6,402 bases of DNA from Oscillibacter sp. (GCA_017380995.1 JAFOCY010000164.1:1-6402), one strand, 5' to 3'. Positions 1 through 6,157 are shown, numbered from the stretch's first letter. Numbers and translations are program-made. Notes: a model not told the origin generated them from the letters alone.

Positions 1-1164
1 AAGGGAGCGGAGATGGTCCTTGGTGCAAAGAAGGGTGCCGGGACGGACAGCGCTGCAGGCGGCAGCCCAGGGCTCGCCGTAGATCAGCTTTTCCCCTGCA
101 CCGTAACGCTCATCCAGAGCGGATTGGATGCGGTCCATCAAAGCGGTATCCAAAAGACCCATCAGGTCGAAACGGAAACCATCTATATGGTACTCTTCCG
201 CCCAGTAGAGAACGGAGTCCAGGATATACTTGGCGCACATACTGCGCTCGGAGGCCAGCTCATTGCCGCAGCCGGAGCCGTTGGAGGCAGTTCCATCCTC
301 ATTCTGGCGGTAGTGGTACCAGGGGGCGGTGCGCCAAAGCCAGGAGTCCAGCGCGTAGGTGTGGTTGTACACCACATCCATGATGACCCGGAAGCCCTGG
401 CGGTGGAGAGCCTGCACAGCCTCCTTCAGTTCCCGGATGCGGACCTCGCCATGCCAGGGATCGGAGGAATAGCTGCCCTCGGGAATGTTGTAGTTGGCGG
501 GGTCGTAGCCCCAGTTATACTGGTGCTCGGGACAGGTTTCATCCACGGAGCCGTAGTCGTACACCGGCATCAGCTGAATATGGGTGATGCCAAGGCGCTT
601 GAGATAGTCAATACCCGTAGGCTGCAGGCCATCATTGTGGAGCGTAGTTCCGGTGCGGGTAAGGGCGCTGTAGCGGCCACGATCCTCCTCCGGGAAGCCG
701 CCGGCGCGGTCCCAGGAGAAATCCTTCACGTGGAGCTCATAGATGATGGCCTCGGAAGCGAGGGCGGGAGCGGTGTCCTCTTTCCAGCCCTCGGGGTCCG
801 TGCACCGAAGATCCAGCACCATGCTGCGGTTTCCGTTGACGCCGCAGGCCTTGGCGTAGGGGTCTGCGGTGCGGCGGGTGATGCCCTCCACAGTGACATC
901 GTATTCATAGTAGACGCCGTCCAGATTGCGGTCTGTCTCATAGGTCCAAAGGCCCTTTTCGCCCCGGGAAAGAGAGACGGCCTCCAAAGGCTCGCCGCCG
1001 TGGCCCTCACGGTAGAGGTACAGCGTAACAGCTTCGGCAGTAGGGGCCCACAGGCGGAACACTGTGCCGCTGGGAGAGCAGAAAGCGCCCAAGGGGGCAT
1101 CTGTATGAAATTCAGCTTCGAATTCTGCTGAATCGAACCAGTTTCTTTGTTGTAAGAGATCCAT
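1..1164 (-). CDS. pulA: Type I pullulanase (GH13 debranching enzyme), 5' part only
   Basis: This enzyme hydrolyses alpha-1,6 branch points in glycogen, pullulan or branched maltodextrins. The visible 388 codons are the N-terminal part; the frame is still open at the left edge. Residues about 22-105 look like the N-terminal beta-sandwich (CBM48-like; FRLWAPTAEAV at 36-46). The GH13 barrel begins near YELHVKDFS (142-150). YNWGYDP at 216-222 is the hallmark of type I pullulanases. Conserved region I is DVVYNHT (263-269), region II is DGFRFDLMG (328-336) with the predicted nucleophile Asp333, and region III is YGEPW (362-366) with acid/base Glu364. Region IV and the C-terminal domain lie outside; family members are usually somewhat over 600 residues. 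No signal peptide is visible, so it probably acts in the cytoplasm. The ATG at 1164 has only a weak AGGT ribosome site about 10 nt upstream, but it follows a good promoter and there is no better in-frame start. Confidence 0.95.
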   Translation of the reverse strand, partial: MDLLQQRNWFDSAEFEAEFHTDAPLGAFCSPSGTVFRLWAPTAEAVTLYLYREGHGGEPLEAVSLSRGEKGLWTYETDRNLDGVYYEYDVTVEGITRRTADPYAKACGVNGNRSMVLDLRCTDPEGWKEDTAPALASEAIIYELHVKDFSWDRAGGFPEEDRGRYSALTRTGTTLHNDGLQPTGIDYLKRLGITHIQLMPVYDYGSVDETCPEHQYNWGYDPANYNIPEGSYSSDPWHGEVRIRELKEAVQALHRQGFRVIMDVVYNHTYALDSWLWRTAPWYHYRQNEDGTASNGSGCGNELASERSMCAKYILDSVLYWAEEYHIDGFRFDLMGLLDTALMDRIQSALDERYGAGEKLIYGEPWAAACSAVRPGTLLCTKDHLRSL

Positions 1165-1215
1165 AAACGATTACCTGTACTTTAGAAATGAATGTGCATA
1201 ACACTACAGTTTTGT

Positions 1216-1245
1216 ATTATAACACGAATGCTTCAATTCCGTAAA
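1216..1245 (-). promoter_or_regulatory. Promoter of the pullulanase gene
   Basis: On the minus strand a perfect -10 TATAAT (1221-1216) lies 18 bp after a TTTACG -35 box (1245-1240), which matches TTGACA at four of six positions. Transcription would begin near 1209, giving a leader of about 45 nt before the ATG at 1164. It is the only strong sigma-A-like site upstream of this gene. Confidence 0.7.
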
Positions 1246-1269
1246 TAGGAAAAGAGAAGCGCTTTCCTA
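1246..1269. promoter_or_regulatory. Cre-like palindrome / candidate operator upstream of pullulanase
   Basis: The inverted repeat TAGGAAA (1246-1252) / TTTCCTA (1263-1269) flanks a perfect 8-bp palindrome, AAGCGCTT (1257-1264). AAGCGCTT is the core of CcpA catabolite-response elements. The site matches TGAAAGCGCTTTCA at 10 of 14 positions in either orientation; the mismatches are in the outer flanks. It abuts the upstream edge of the pullulanase -35 box, where a LacI-family regulator (CcpA or a maltose repressor) could act. Binding is inferred from position and core sequence only. Confidence 0.4.
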
Positions 1270-1297
1270 ATTTTGCGGCAGGGCTGCGCACAAAGAC

Positions 1298-1326
1298 TTG
1301 CGTGGGACCCTCAAAAACGGTATACT
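1298..1326 (+). promoter_or_regulatory. Promoter of the HD-domain gene
   Basis: TTGCGT (1298-1303) and TATACT (1321-1326) are separated by exactly 17 bp. Transcription should start near 1333, about 44 nt before the ATG at 1377. The promoter covers an upstream in-frame GTG at 1302, so translation cannot begin there and the later start is supported. Confidence 0.65.
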
Positions 1327-1376
1327 ATCTTTGCCATCTTGATTTCATGTCATATGAAGACGAAGGAGGAAGGTCT

Positions 1377-2033
1377 ATGACCTACAATGAGATCCGAAAG
1401 GACAGTGCCATCTGCACGTATATTACCCAGGCCGATGAATCCCTGGCGGCCCTGGGCTTTACGGAGCACAGCTTTGCCCATGTGACCACGGCGGCAAGCC
1501 GTGTGGAATATATTCTCTCTACCCTGGGATATGATGAGCGGAAGGTGGAACTTGGTAAGATCGCCGCCTATCTCCACGATATCGGAAACCTGGTCAACCG
1601 TTCGGAGCACAGCCAGTCCGGCGCGGTCATGGCGTTCCGCATCCTGGATAATATGGAATTTCCTGCCGAAGAGATCGCCCTGATCACCACCGCCATCGGA
1701 AACCACGATGAGGGCACCGGTGTTCCCGTCAATGCCATTGCTGCCGCTTTGATCCTGGCGGATAAGTCCGACGTGCGGCGCAACCGGGTCCGGAACCAGG
1801 ACATCTCCACCTTTGATATCCATGACCGGGTGAATTATTCCGTGACCAAGTCTGAACTGGAGATCGATCCCACGCAGACCTATATCACCCTCAAGCTTAC
1901 CGTGGATCCCCAGTACAGCTCTGTGATGGACTATTTTGAGATCTTCATGGAGCGCATGATCCTCTGCCGCAAGGCTGCGGCAAGGCTGGGACTGCACTTC
2001 AAGCTTACCATCAACGGCCAGGGCCTCATTTAA
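1377..2033 (+). CDS. Stand-alone HD-domain phosphohydrolase, 218 aa
   Basis: This is a metal-dependent HD-superfamily protein, probably a cytoplasmic phosphohydrolase or phosphodiesterase; the substrate cannot be told. The HD ligand set is intact: His35, the HD pair His67-Asp68 in AAYLHDIGN, a second His78, His110-Asp111 in IGNHDEGTG, and Asp129 in ALILADKSD. Residues about 150-218 form a less conserved tail with a beta-rich stretch (about 160-177) followed by a helix. No GGDEF, PAS, HD-GYP or relA-type partner domain is present, and no membrane segment is seen. The ATG at 1377 is chosen because AAGGAGGAAGG ends 3 nt before it, with AGGAGG at 1364-1369 about 7 nt upstream, and because the promoter lies over the alternative start. 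It appears to be transcribed alone, diverging from pullulanase and converging on the oxidoreductase gene. Confidence 0.85.
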   Translation: MTYNEIRKDSAICTYITQADESLAALGFTEHSFAHVTTAASRVEYILSTLGYDERKVELGKIAAYLHDIGNLVNRSEHSQSGAVMAFRILDNMEFPAEEIALITTAIGNHDEGTGVPVNAIAAALILADKSDVRRNRVRNQDISTFDIHDRVNYSVTKSELEIDPTQTYITLKLTVDPQYSSVMDYFEIFMERMILCRKAAARLGLHFKLTINGQGLI

Positions 2034-2039
2034 AATCTC

Positions 2040-2084
2040 AAAAAAGGACGTCCGCAGTTTACTGGCTGCGGACGTCCTTTTTTT
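2040..2084. terminator. Bidirectional intrinsic terminator between HD gene and oxidoreductase gene
   Basis: A perfect 12-bp stem, GGACGTCCGCAG (2046-2057) with CTGCGGACGTCC (2066-2077), encloses an 8-nt loop. Seven Ts (2078-2084) follow on the plus strand. Six As (2040-2045) precede it and give the T run for the minus strand. It ends the HD gene and also the convergent oxidoreductase gene, whose stop codon (2061-2059) lies in the loop. Confidence 0.93.
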
Positions 2085-3375
2085 GCGGCAGGTCGCCGGT
2101 GGCGGGATTTTCCAGAAGGCGGCCTTCCTCTGTGAACCGAGAACCGTGGCAGGGACAGTCCCAGGTATGCTCCCGGGGATTCCACCGCAGGGCGCAGCCC
2201 ATGTGGGGACACCGGGGCGCTGTGGGGCGAAGAAGATTCATGGCAGACTCAAAGCCATTGGCTGCCAGCTGGGGCCTCCATATGGAGCGGCTGGGGGAAA
2301 AGACCGGGGCGTAGGGGTTCTTTTTTCCCTGCACCAGGTCTGCCAGGATCATAGCGCTGACCATGGAGGAGGTCATGCCCCATTTGTTGAAGCCCGTTGC
2401 CACATACAGTCCCGGCGTATTTTTGGAGTAAGGGCCGATATAGGGGACTGCATCCAGGCTCATGCAGTCCTGGGTAGCCCATCGGGCTGCGATCCGGGCG
2501 TCGAGATAATGGATGCGGGCGAAGGATTTCAGCTCCGCCCATCCCCCGCCGTCCTTTCCGGTGCGGTGGTCCCCTCCACCCAGGAGCAGAAGATCCTTGT
2601 AGCTTCGAAAAGAGAGCCCCCCTTCGGCCTCATCCACATACATCCCGTCCACGGGTGGGGCGTTTTCCAGGGCCAGGACATAGGAGCGGTGCTGATAGAG
2701 CTTGAGAAAATAAGCGCCGTGCTTATTCAAAATGGGAAAGTGGGTGGCTACGATGATATTTTCCGCCCGGATGCGGCCCCGGTCCGTTAGCACCGTTTTG
2801 CCGTGAAAGGCCCGGGCCGCCGTTTGCTCATAGATGGGAAGACCCGACACAAGGGCGGCGAGGAACCGCAGAGGATGAAACTGGGCCTGGTCCCGGAGCT
2901 TTACGGCTCCGGCGGTGGAAAATGGGAGGGGGAGGCGGCGGACAAATTCTCCGGGAAAACCAAGCTGGTCCAGTGCGCGCAGTTCCTCCTCCAGCTTTTG
3001 GGGATGGTCGATGGAGTAGACATAGGAATCCTTGGTTTCAAAATCGCAGGGGATGGTTTTGGAAAGCTCCCGGTAGCGCTCCAGGGCCGCCAGGTTTGCC
3101 TCCAGGTACATTCTTCCTTTCTCCGCTCCGAAGCGGCGCAAAAGAGTATGAGCAAACAGCCCGTGCTGGACCGTCACTTTGGCGGTAGTCCGTCCGGTGA
3201 CACCCTGGGCCACCCGGTCTGACTCAATAAGAAGGCAGTCCACACCGGCTTTTTTCAGATAATACGCGCACAAAAGGCCTGCCATTCCGCCGCCAATGAT
3301 CAAAACATCGGTTTTGCGGTCTCCTTCCAGGGGAGGGAAGGAGGGAAGAGATATGTTCATCCAGATAGAATCCAT
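2059..3375 (-). CDS. FAD-dependent oxidoreductase (DAO family) with C-terminal Rieske [2Fe-2S] domain, 438 aa
   Basis: This is a flavoprotein of the glycine-oxidase/D-amino-acid-oxidase fold joined to a Rieske iron-sulfur domain; the substrate is unknown (the family is often loosely called gamma-glutamylputrescine oxidase-like). An N-terminal Rossmann motif, DVLIIGGGMAG (23-33), is followed by Glu51 at the end of beta-2, then TTAKVTVQHG (63-72). GLYVATGFNKWGMT (322-335) is the usual C-terminal FAD-contact segment. The Rieske ligands are Cys389-x-His391 and Cys407-x-x-His410. Cys394 and Cys409 sit where bc1-type Rieske proteins form a disulfide. The linker between flavin and Rieske parts is short, about 30 residues. 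The ATG at 3375 is preferred: GGGTGA ends 7 nt before it and the protein then begins MDSIWMNISLPSF. An in-frame ATG at 3420 would add 15 residues translated from a terminator hairpin and has no ribosome site. The ATG at 3360 is a weaker alternative. Confidence 0.9.
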   Translation of the reverse strand: MDSIWMNISLPSFPPLEGDRKTDVLIIGGGMAGLLCAYYLKKAGVDCLLIESDRVAQGVTGRTTAKVTVQHGLFAHTLLRRFGAEKGRMYLEANLAALERYRELSKTIPCDFETKDSYVYSIDHPQKLEEELRALDQLGFPGEFVRRLPLPFSTAGAVKLRDQAQFHPLRFLAALVSGLPIYEQTAARAFHGKTVLTDRGRIRAENIIVATHFPILNKHGAYFLKLYQHRSYVLALENAPPVDGMYVDEAEGGLSFRSYKDLLLLGGGDHRTGKDGGGWAELKSFARIHYLDARIAARWATQDCMSLDAVPYIGPYSKNTPGLYVATGFNKWGMTSSMVSAMILADLVQGKKNPYAPVFSPSRSIWRPQLAANGFESAMNLLRPTAPRCPHMGCALRWNPREHTWDCPCHGSRFTEEGRLLENPATGDLPQKKDVRSQ

Positions 3376-3414
3376 AAAAAAATCACCCGCCATAGTGTGA
3401 GCCATGGCGGGTGA
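3376..3414 (-). terminator. Terminator of the ALDH-dPAP2 operon, abutting the next start codon
   Basis: Read on the minus strand, TCACCCGCCAT (3414-3404) pairs perfectly with ATGGCGGGTGA (3393-3383) around a 10-nt loop. Seven Ts (3382-3376) follow. It lies 16 nt past the dPAP2 stop codon. The T run ends one base before the oxidoreductase ATG at 3375, and the 3' arm holds that gene's GGGTGA ribosome site, so the same hairpin would also mask translation. There is no T run on the plus-strand side, so it should work in one direction only. Confidence 0.85.
3383..3388 (-). promoter_or_regulatory. Ribosome binding site of the oxidoreductase gene, inside a hairpin arm
   Basis: GGGTGA on the minus strand (GGTGA is complementary to the 16S anti-SD) sits 7 nt before the ATG at 3375; the spacer is the T run of the terminator. 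It supports this start but is paired with TCACCC (3414-3409) if the full hairpin forms. Confidence 0.5.
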
Positions 3415-3415
3415 G

Positions 3416-3443
3416 ATCATACAAAGAAGATCAAAGAATCCAA
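3416..3443 (-). promoter_or_regulatory. Possible promoter of the oxidoreductase gene at the end of dPAP2
   Basis: On the minus strand TTGGAT (3443-3438) and TATGAT (3421-3416) are 16 bp apart. The -10 matches five of six consensus bases, the -35 only three. The -35 overlaps the last codons of dPAP2. Initiation is expected near 3408-3412, inside the 5' arm of the terminator, so a transcript starting there could lack part of that arm. It is the only candidate close to the gene. Confidence 0.35.
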
Positions 3444-3892
3444 TAATGCATCATCAGTGCGTTTAAAATGCCGATGATCACACCGGCGGAGACCTGGGTG
3501 GGGGTATGGCCAACCAACTCCTTGAGTTTTACCTCCGGGAGGTCCTCGGTGGACAAAATGTTGAAGGCTTCCACCAGGTCATTCAAAAGTGCAGCCTGCT
3601 TTCCGGTTTCCAGGCGGACGCCCATGGCATCGTGACAGACGATGATGGCAAAGATGGCGGCCATAGCAAACTGGAAACTGCCGGTACCGCAGCGCAGGGC
3701 GGTGAAAACAGCCAGGGACGCCACCGTTGCCGAGTGGCCGCTGGGCATCCCGCCATCTCCGAAAAGCCGCTCGAGGTCCCAGGTCTGATTGACGGCGGCG
3801 TTGATGAACACCTTCAGTACCTGGGCGATGGCCCAGGAGGAGAGAGCGGTGAGGAGAAAAGGGTTGGTGATGAGTTCATAAAACCAATTCAT
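3431..3892 (-). CDS. Divergent PAP2 family membrane protein (DUF212, YuiD-like), 153 aa
   Basis: This is a small integral membrane protein related to PAP2 acid phosphatases and vanadium haloperoxidases; in bacteria the biochemical role is largely undefined, and a lipid-phosphate or polyprenyl-phosphate substrate is only a possibility. Family marks are GGMPSGHSATVASL (47-60), HDAMGVRLETGKQAALLN (87-104) and ELVGHTPTQV (125-134), in the expected order. Hydrophobic segments lie at about 10-30, 54-69, 73-88 and 135-152. The length is normal for the family. The ATG at 3892 is preceded by AGGAGG (3902-3897) only 4 nt away, and this ribosome site shares bases with the upstream aldehyde dehydrogenase stop codon (TAAGGAGG). 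The gap between the genes is 9 nt, so the two genes are almost certainly co-transcribed and probably translationally coupled. Confidence 0.9.
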   Translation of the reverse strand: MNWFYELITNPFLLTALSSWAIAQVLKVFINAAVNQTWDLERLFGDGGMPSGHSATVASLAVFTALRCGTGSFQFAMAAIFAIIVCHDAMGVRLETGKQAALLNDLVEAFNILSTEDLPEVKLKELVGHTPTQVSAGVIIGILNALMMHYWIL

Positions 3893-3901
3893 GGGGCCTC
3901 C

Positions 3902-5281
3902 TTATCGCAGGAACAGGCGGACCAGCTTCTCGTGCAGCGGCTGATAAGGCCGGTAGCGCATGGGAAGGTCCATCCAGGTCTTTTTATCCACGATGGATTT
4001 GGTGTGGGAGAAGGCGTCAAAGCCCTCCTTGCCGTGGTAGCTGCCCATGCCGGAGCCGCCAACGCCGCCAAAGCCCATTTCGCTGGTGGCCAGGTGGATG
4101 ATGGTGTCGTTGATGCAGCCGCCGCCAAAGGAGCAGCGGGCGGTGACGGAACGGATACGCTCCTTGTTTTCGGAGAAAAGGTACAAAGCCAGGGGATCGG
4201 GACGGCGGGCCGTCAGCTCATAGATCTCCTCAAAGTCCCGGTAGGTGAGAATGGGGAGGATAGGGCCGAAGATCTCCTCCTGCATCACAGGGTCGTCCCA
4301 AGTGACACCGTCCAGCACCGTAGGGGCGATCTGGCAGCGGGCGGGATCCACCTGCCCGCCGTGGACGGTTTTTGCCGGGTCCATCAGGCGGCACAGACGG
4401 AAAAAATGCTTTTCGTTGATGATCTTGCCGTAGGACGGATCGGCAAGGGGGGTTTGGCCATACTGGCGGCAGATTTCCTTTTTCACCAGGGCTGCCAGAT
4501 CGTCCTTTACGGCTTCGTGGCAGAGCACATAGTCCGGGGCTACGCAGGTCTGGCCGCAGTTGATGAATTTGCCGAAAACGATGCGGCGGGCGGCCAGAGG
4601 GAGATTGGCCGTCTCATCCACGATGCAGGGGCTTTTGCCCCCAAGCTCCAAAACGGCAGGAGTCAGATGCTCGGCCGCCCGGCGCAGAACTTCCTTGCCT
4701 ACAGATTGGCTGCCGGTGAAAAAGATCAGATCAAAATCCTGGTCCAAAAGAGCCGCGTTTTCCGCCCGGCCGCCGGTGACCACCGCCACATACTCCGGCT
4801 GGAAACACTCCGACAAGATCCTCTCCACCAGCGCGCTGACTGCGGGGGAATAGGCGCTGGGCTTTACCACGGCGGTATTGCCTGCGGAGATGGCATTGAC
4901 CAGAGGGTCCATGGTCAGGAGAAAGGGGTAGTTCCAGGGACTCATGATCAGGACATTGCCGTAGGGAGAGGGATGCTTGTAGCTTTTGGCGGCAAACTGA
5001 GCCAGAGGCGTATGGACAACGCGTTTGGCTGCAAACTTTGGGGTGTGGGCAATCATGTAGCTCAGTTCGCTGAGGACCATGCCTGTTTCACACATATAGC
5101 TTTCAAAAGCGGCTTTTCCAAGGTCTGCTTCCAGTGCCTGGGCGATGTCCGCCTCGTGGGCGAGAATGGCAGCCTTCAGTTTTTTCAGCATTCGGATACG
5201 GAAGTCCACATCCAGTGTAGCGCCGTCGGCAAAGTAGGTCCGCTGGGCGGAGAGAATATTGGAGATATCTGCTGCGTTCAT
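3902..5281 (-). CDS. NAD(P)-dependent aldehyde dehydrogenase, class 3 type, 459 aa
   Basis: It oxidises an aldehyde to the carboxylic acid with NAD(P)+. The sequence resembles the class 3/fatty-aldehyde dehydrogenase branch, so medium- or long-chain or aromatic aldehydes are plausible, but the substrate is not shown. Key sites are present: the oxyanion Asn117 in SPWNYPF, Lys140 in VVKPSAYSP, the FFTGSQSVGKEV cofactor loop (187-198), general base Glu212 in LELGGKSP, catalytic Cys246 in NCGQTCVAPD, Glu336 in EEIFGPILP, and the C-terminal GFGGVGGSGMGSYHGKEG (403-420) typical of this branch. The basic, hydrophobic last 25 residues could touch the membrane but contain no clear transmembrane helix. 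The start at 5281 has GGAG 7 nt upstream and gives a normal length. An in-frame ATG at 5344 would run back over the promoter and is rejected. It is the first gene of an operon with dPAP2. Confidence 0.93.
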   Translation of the reverse strand: MNAADISNILSAQRTYFADGATLDVDFRIRMLKKLKAAILAHEADIAQALEADLGKAAFESYMCETGMVLSELSYMIAHTPKFAAKRVVHTPLAQFAAKSYKHPSPYGNVLIMSPWNYPFLLTMDPLVNAISAGNTAVVKPSAYSPAVSALVERILSECFQPEYVAVVTGGRAENAALLDQDFDLIFFTGSQSVGKEVLRRAAEHLTPAVLELGGKSPCIVDETANLPLAARRIVFGKFINCGQTCVAPDYVLCHEAVKDDLAALVKKEICRQYGQTPLADPSYGKIINEKHFFRLCRLMDPAKTVHGGQVDPARCQIAPTVLDGVTWDDPVMQEEIFGPILPILTYRDFEEIYELTARRPDPLALYLFSENKERIRSVTARCSFGGGCINDTIIHLATSEMGFGGVGGSGMGSYHGKEGFDAFSHTKSIVDKKTWMDLPMRYRPYQPLHEKLVRLFLR

Positions 5282-5311
5282 AGGAAGGCTCCGTTCTTTG
5301 TGATTTCTTCT

Positions 5312-5340
5312 ATTGTACACTGGAATGGCCAGGATGAAAA
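5312..5340 (-). promoter_or_regulatory. Promoter of the ALDH-dPAP2 operon
   Basis: On the minus strand TTTTCA (5340-5335) and TACAAT (5317-5312) are 17 bp apart, matching four and five consensus bases. Initiation near 5305 leaves a leader of about 24 nt. It lies over the upstream in-frame extension of the aldehyde dehydrogenase, so it also fixes that gene's start at 5281. Confidence 0.65.
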
Positions 5341-5363
5341 CCATTATTTTATAAACAAAATGG
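5341..5363. promoter_or_regulatory. Imperfect AT-rich dyad between divergent promoters
   Basis: CCATT at 5341-5345 and AATGG at 5359-5363 bound an AT-rich centre; eight of eleven mirrored positions pair. It starts right at the ALDH -35 box and lies 13 bp before the plsC -35 box, a place where one regulator could touch both promoters. It matches no operator I can name, and AT-rich DNA produces such dyads by chance. Confidence 0.2.
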
Positions 5364-5375
5364 GAAACGGCCGCC

Positions 5376-5404
5376 TTGCAAAGCGGGGCGGGATACCCTA
5401 TAAT
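5376..5404 (+). promoter_or_regulatory. Promoter of plsC
   Basis: TTGCAA (5376-5381) and a perfect TATAAT (5399-5404) are separated by 17 bp. Transcription should begin near 5411, about 30 nt before the ATG at 5441. This is one of the two clearest promoters in the window. Confidence 0.8.
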
Positions 5405-5440
5405 TAAATCTATCTATGAAAAAATCGGAGGAAGTCCCCC

Positions 5441-6157
5441 ATGAATCGTCTTGCAATGATGGTCCTGAAAAATTTGCACCGTATCCCTTCGGCTTACGGT
5501 AAGCTCTGCCGCTACGCAAAGCAGCCTGAAAACTATCCCGAAGAGGAGATGTACCGCCACATCCAGTATGTTCTGGGACTTGCGGTGAAGGCGGGCAATG
5601 TGGAGGTCCGGGTCCATGGCAAGGAGAATATCCCCCAGGAGGGTGGCTTCATGCTTTGCAGCAACCACCAGGGCCTTTTTGATGTTCTGGCCATCGCCTG
5701 CAACTGTGATATGCCTATCAGCGCGGTCTATAAAAAGGAACTCAAGGATATCCCTCTGGTCCGGGAAATCGCTAAGTGCACCAATGCTTTTGCCATGGAC
5801 CGTGAGGATGTGCGCCAGTCCATGACGGTGATCCAGAATGTTGCCAAGGAACTCCAGAAAGGGCGCAATTACCTGATCTTCCCCGAGGGTACCCGCAGTA
5901 AAAAGGGCAATGAGATGCTGGAGTTCCACCACGGGACCTTCAAATGCGTGGTGAAGGCCAAAGCGCCCATTTTGCCCATCGCCGTTATTGATAGCTACAA
6001 GGTTCTGGACCAGAAGGGCAGCGCCCCTGTCACCATGCAGATCCATTTCCTGCCTCTCATTCCTTATGAGGCATATGAGGGCATGAAGACCGGCGAGATC
6101 GCAGAGCTGGTAAAGGGCCGCATTGGAGAAGTGATCCGGGCCAATACTTCCATATAA
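5441..6157 (+). CDS. plsC: 1-acyl-sn-glycerol-3-phosphate acyltransferase (lysophosphatidic acid acyltransferase), 238 aa
   Basis: It transfers an acyl chain to the sn-2 position of lysophosphatidic acid, giving phosphatidic acid, the precursor of membrane phospholipids. It acts at the inner face of the cytoplasmic membrane. All four acyltransferase blocks are seen: NHQGLFD (75-81, catalytic His76 and Asp81), the NAFAMDRED block (115-123), the glycerophosphate-binding FPEGTRS (147-153), and APILPIAV (175-182). The length is usual. No strong transmembrane helix is seen at the N-terminus, which is basic and amphipathic, so the protein is probably peripheral to the membrane. The ATG at 5441 has GGAGG (5427-5431) 9 nt upstream and a strong promoter. 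It is a single-gene unit closed by a terminator and divergent from the aldehyde dehydrogenase operon. Close relatives can acylate other lyso-lipids, so the exact acceptor is inferred. Confidence 0.93.
   Translation: MNRLAMMVLKNLHRIPSAYGKLCRYAKQPENYPEEEMYRHIQYVLGLAVKAGNVEVRVHGKENIPQEGGFMLCSNHQGLFDVLAIACNCDMPISAVYKKELKDIPLVREIAKCTNAFAMDREDVRQSMTVIQNVAKELQKGRNYLIFPEGTRSKKGNEMLEFHHGTFKCVVKAKAPILPIAVIDSYKVLDQKGSAPVTMQIHFLPLIPYEAYEGMKTGEIAELVKGRIGEVIRANTSI

Noticed and set aside
13..1131. A 372-codon open frame on the plus strand at the left end
   Set aside because: It lies opposite the pullulanase, whose YNWGYDP, DVVYNHT, DGFRFD and YGEPW motifs are unmistakable. The plus frame shows no motif and no ribosome site.
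1350..1997. A 215-codon minus-strand frame across the HD gene
   Set aside because: It is a mirror of the HD-domain coding frame, with no ribosome site or recognisable domain.
2083..2790. A 235-codon plus-strand frame within the oxidoreductase gene
   Set aside because: It starts in the terminator T run region and is antisense to the Rieske and FAD segments, with no family resemblance.
3376..3420. N-terminal extension of the oxidoreductase to the ATG at 3420
   Set aside because: The 15 extra residues would be encoded by a terminator hairpin and its T run, and no ribosome site precedes that ATG. The family-like N-terminus begins at 3375.
5282..5344. N-terminal extension of the aldehyde dehydrogenase to the ATG at 5344
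   Set aside because: The promoter at 5340-5312 lies within it, and GGAG precedes the ATG at 5281.
5376..5381. The self-complementary TTGCAA as a -35 box for leftward transcription as well
   Set aside because: The nearest TATAAA on the minus strand is about 22 bp away, too far for a sigma-A promoter.
3506..5407. A 633-codon open frame on the plus strand across the ALDH and dPAP2 genes
   Set aside because: It is antisense to two genes with full catalytic motifs, has no recognisable domain and has low-complexity Gly/Ala-rich composition. GC-rich codons make stop codons rare on the opposite strand.
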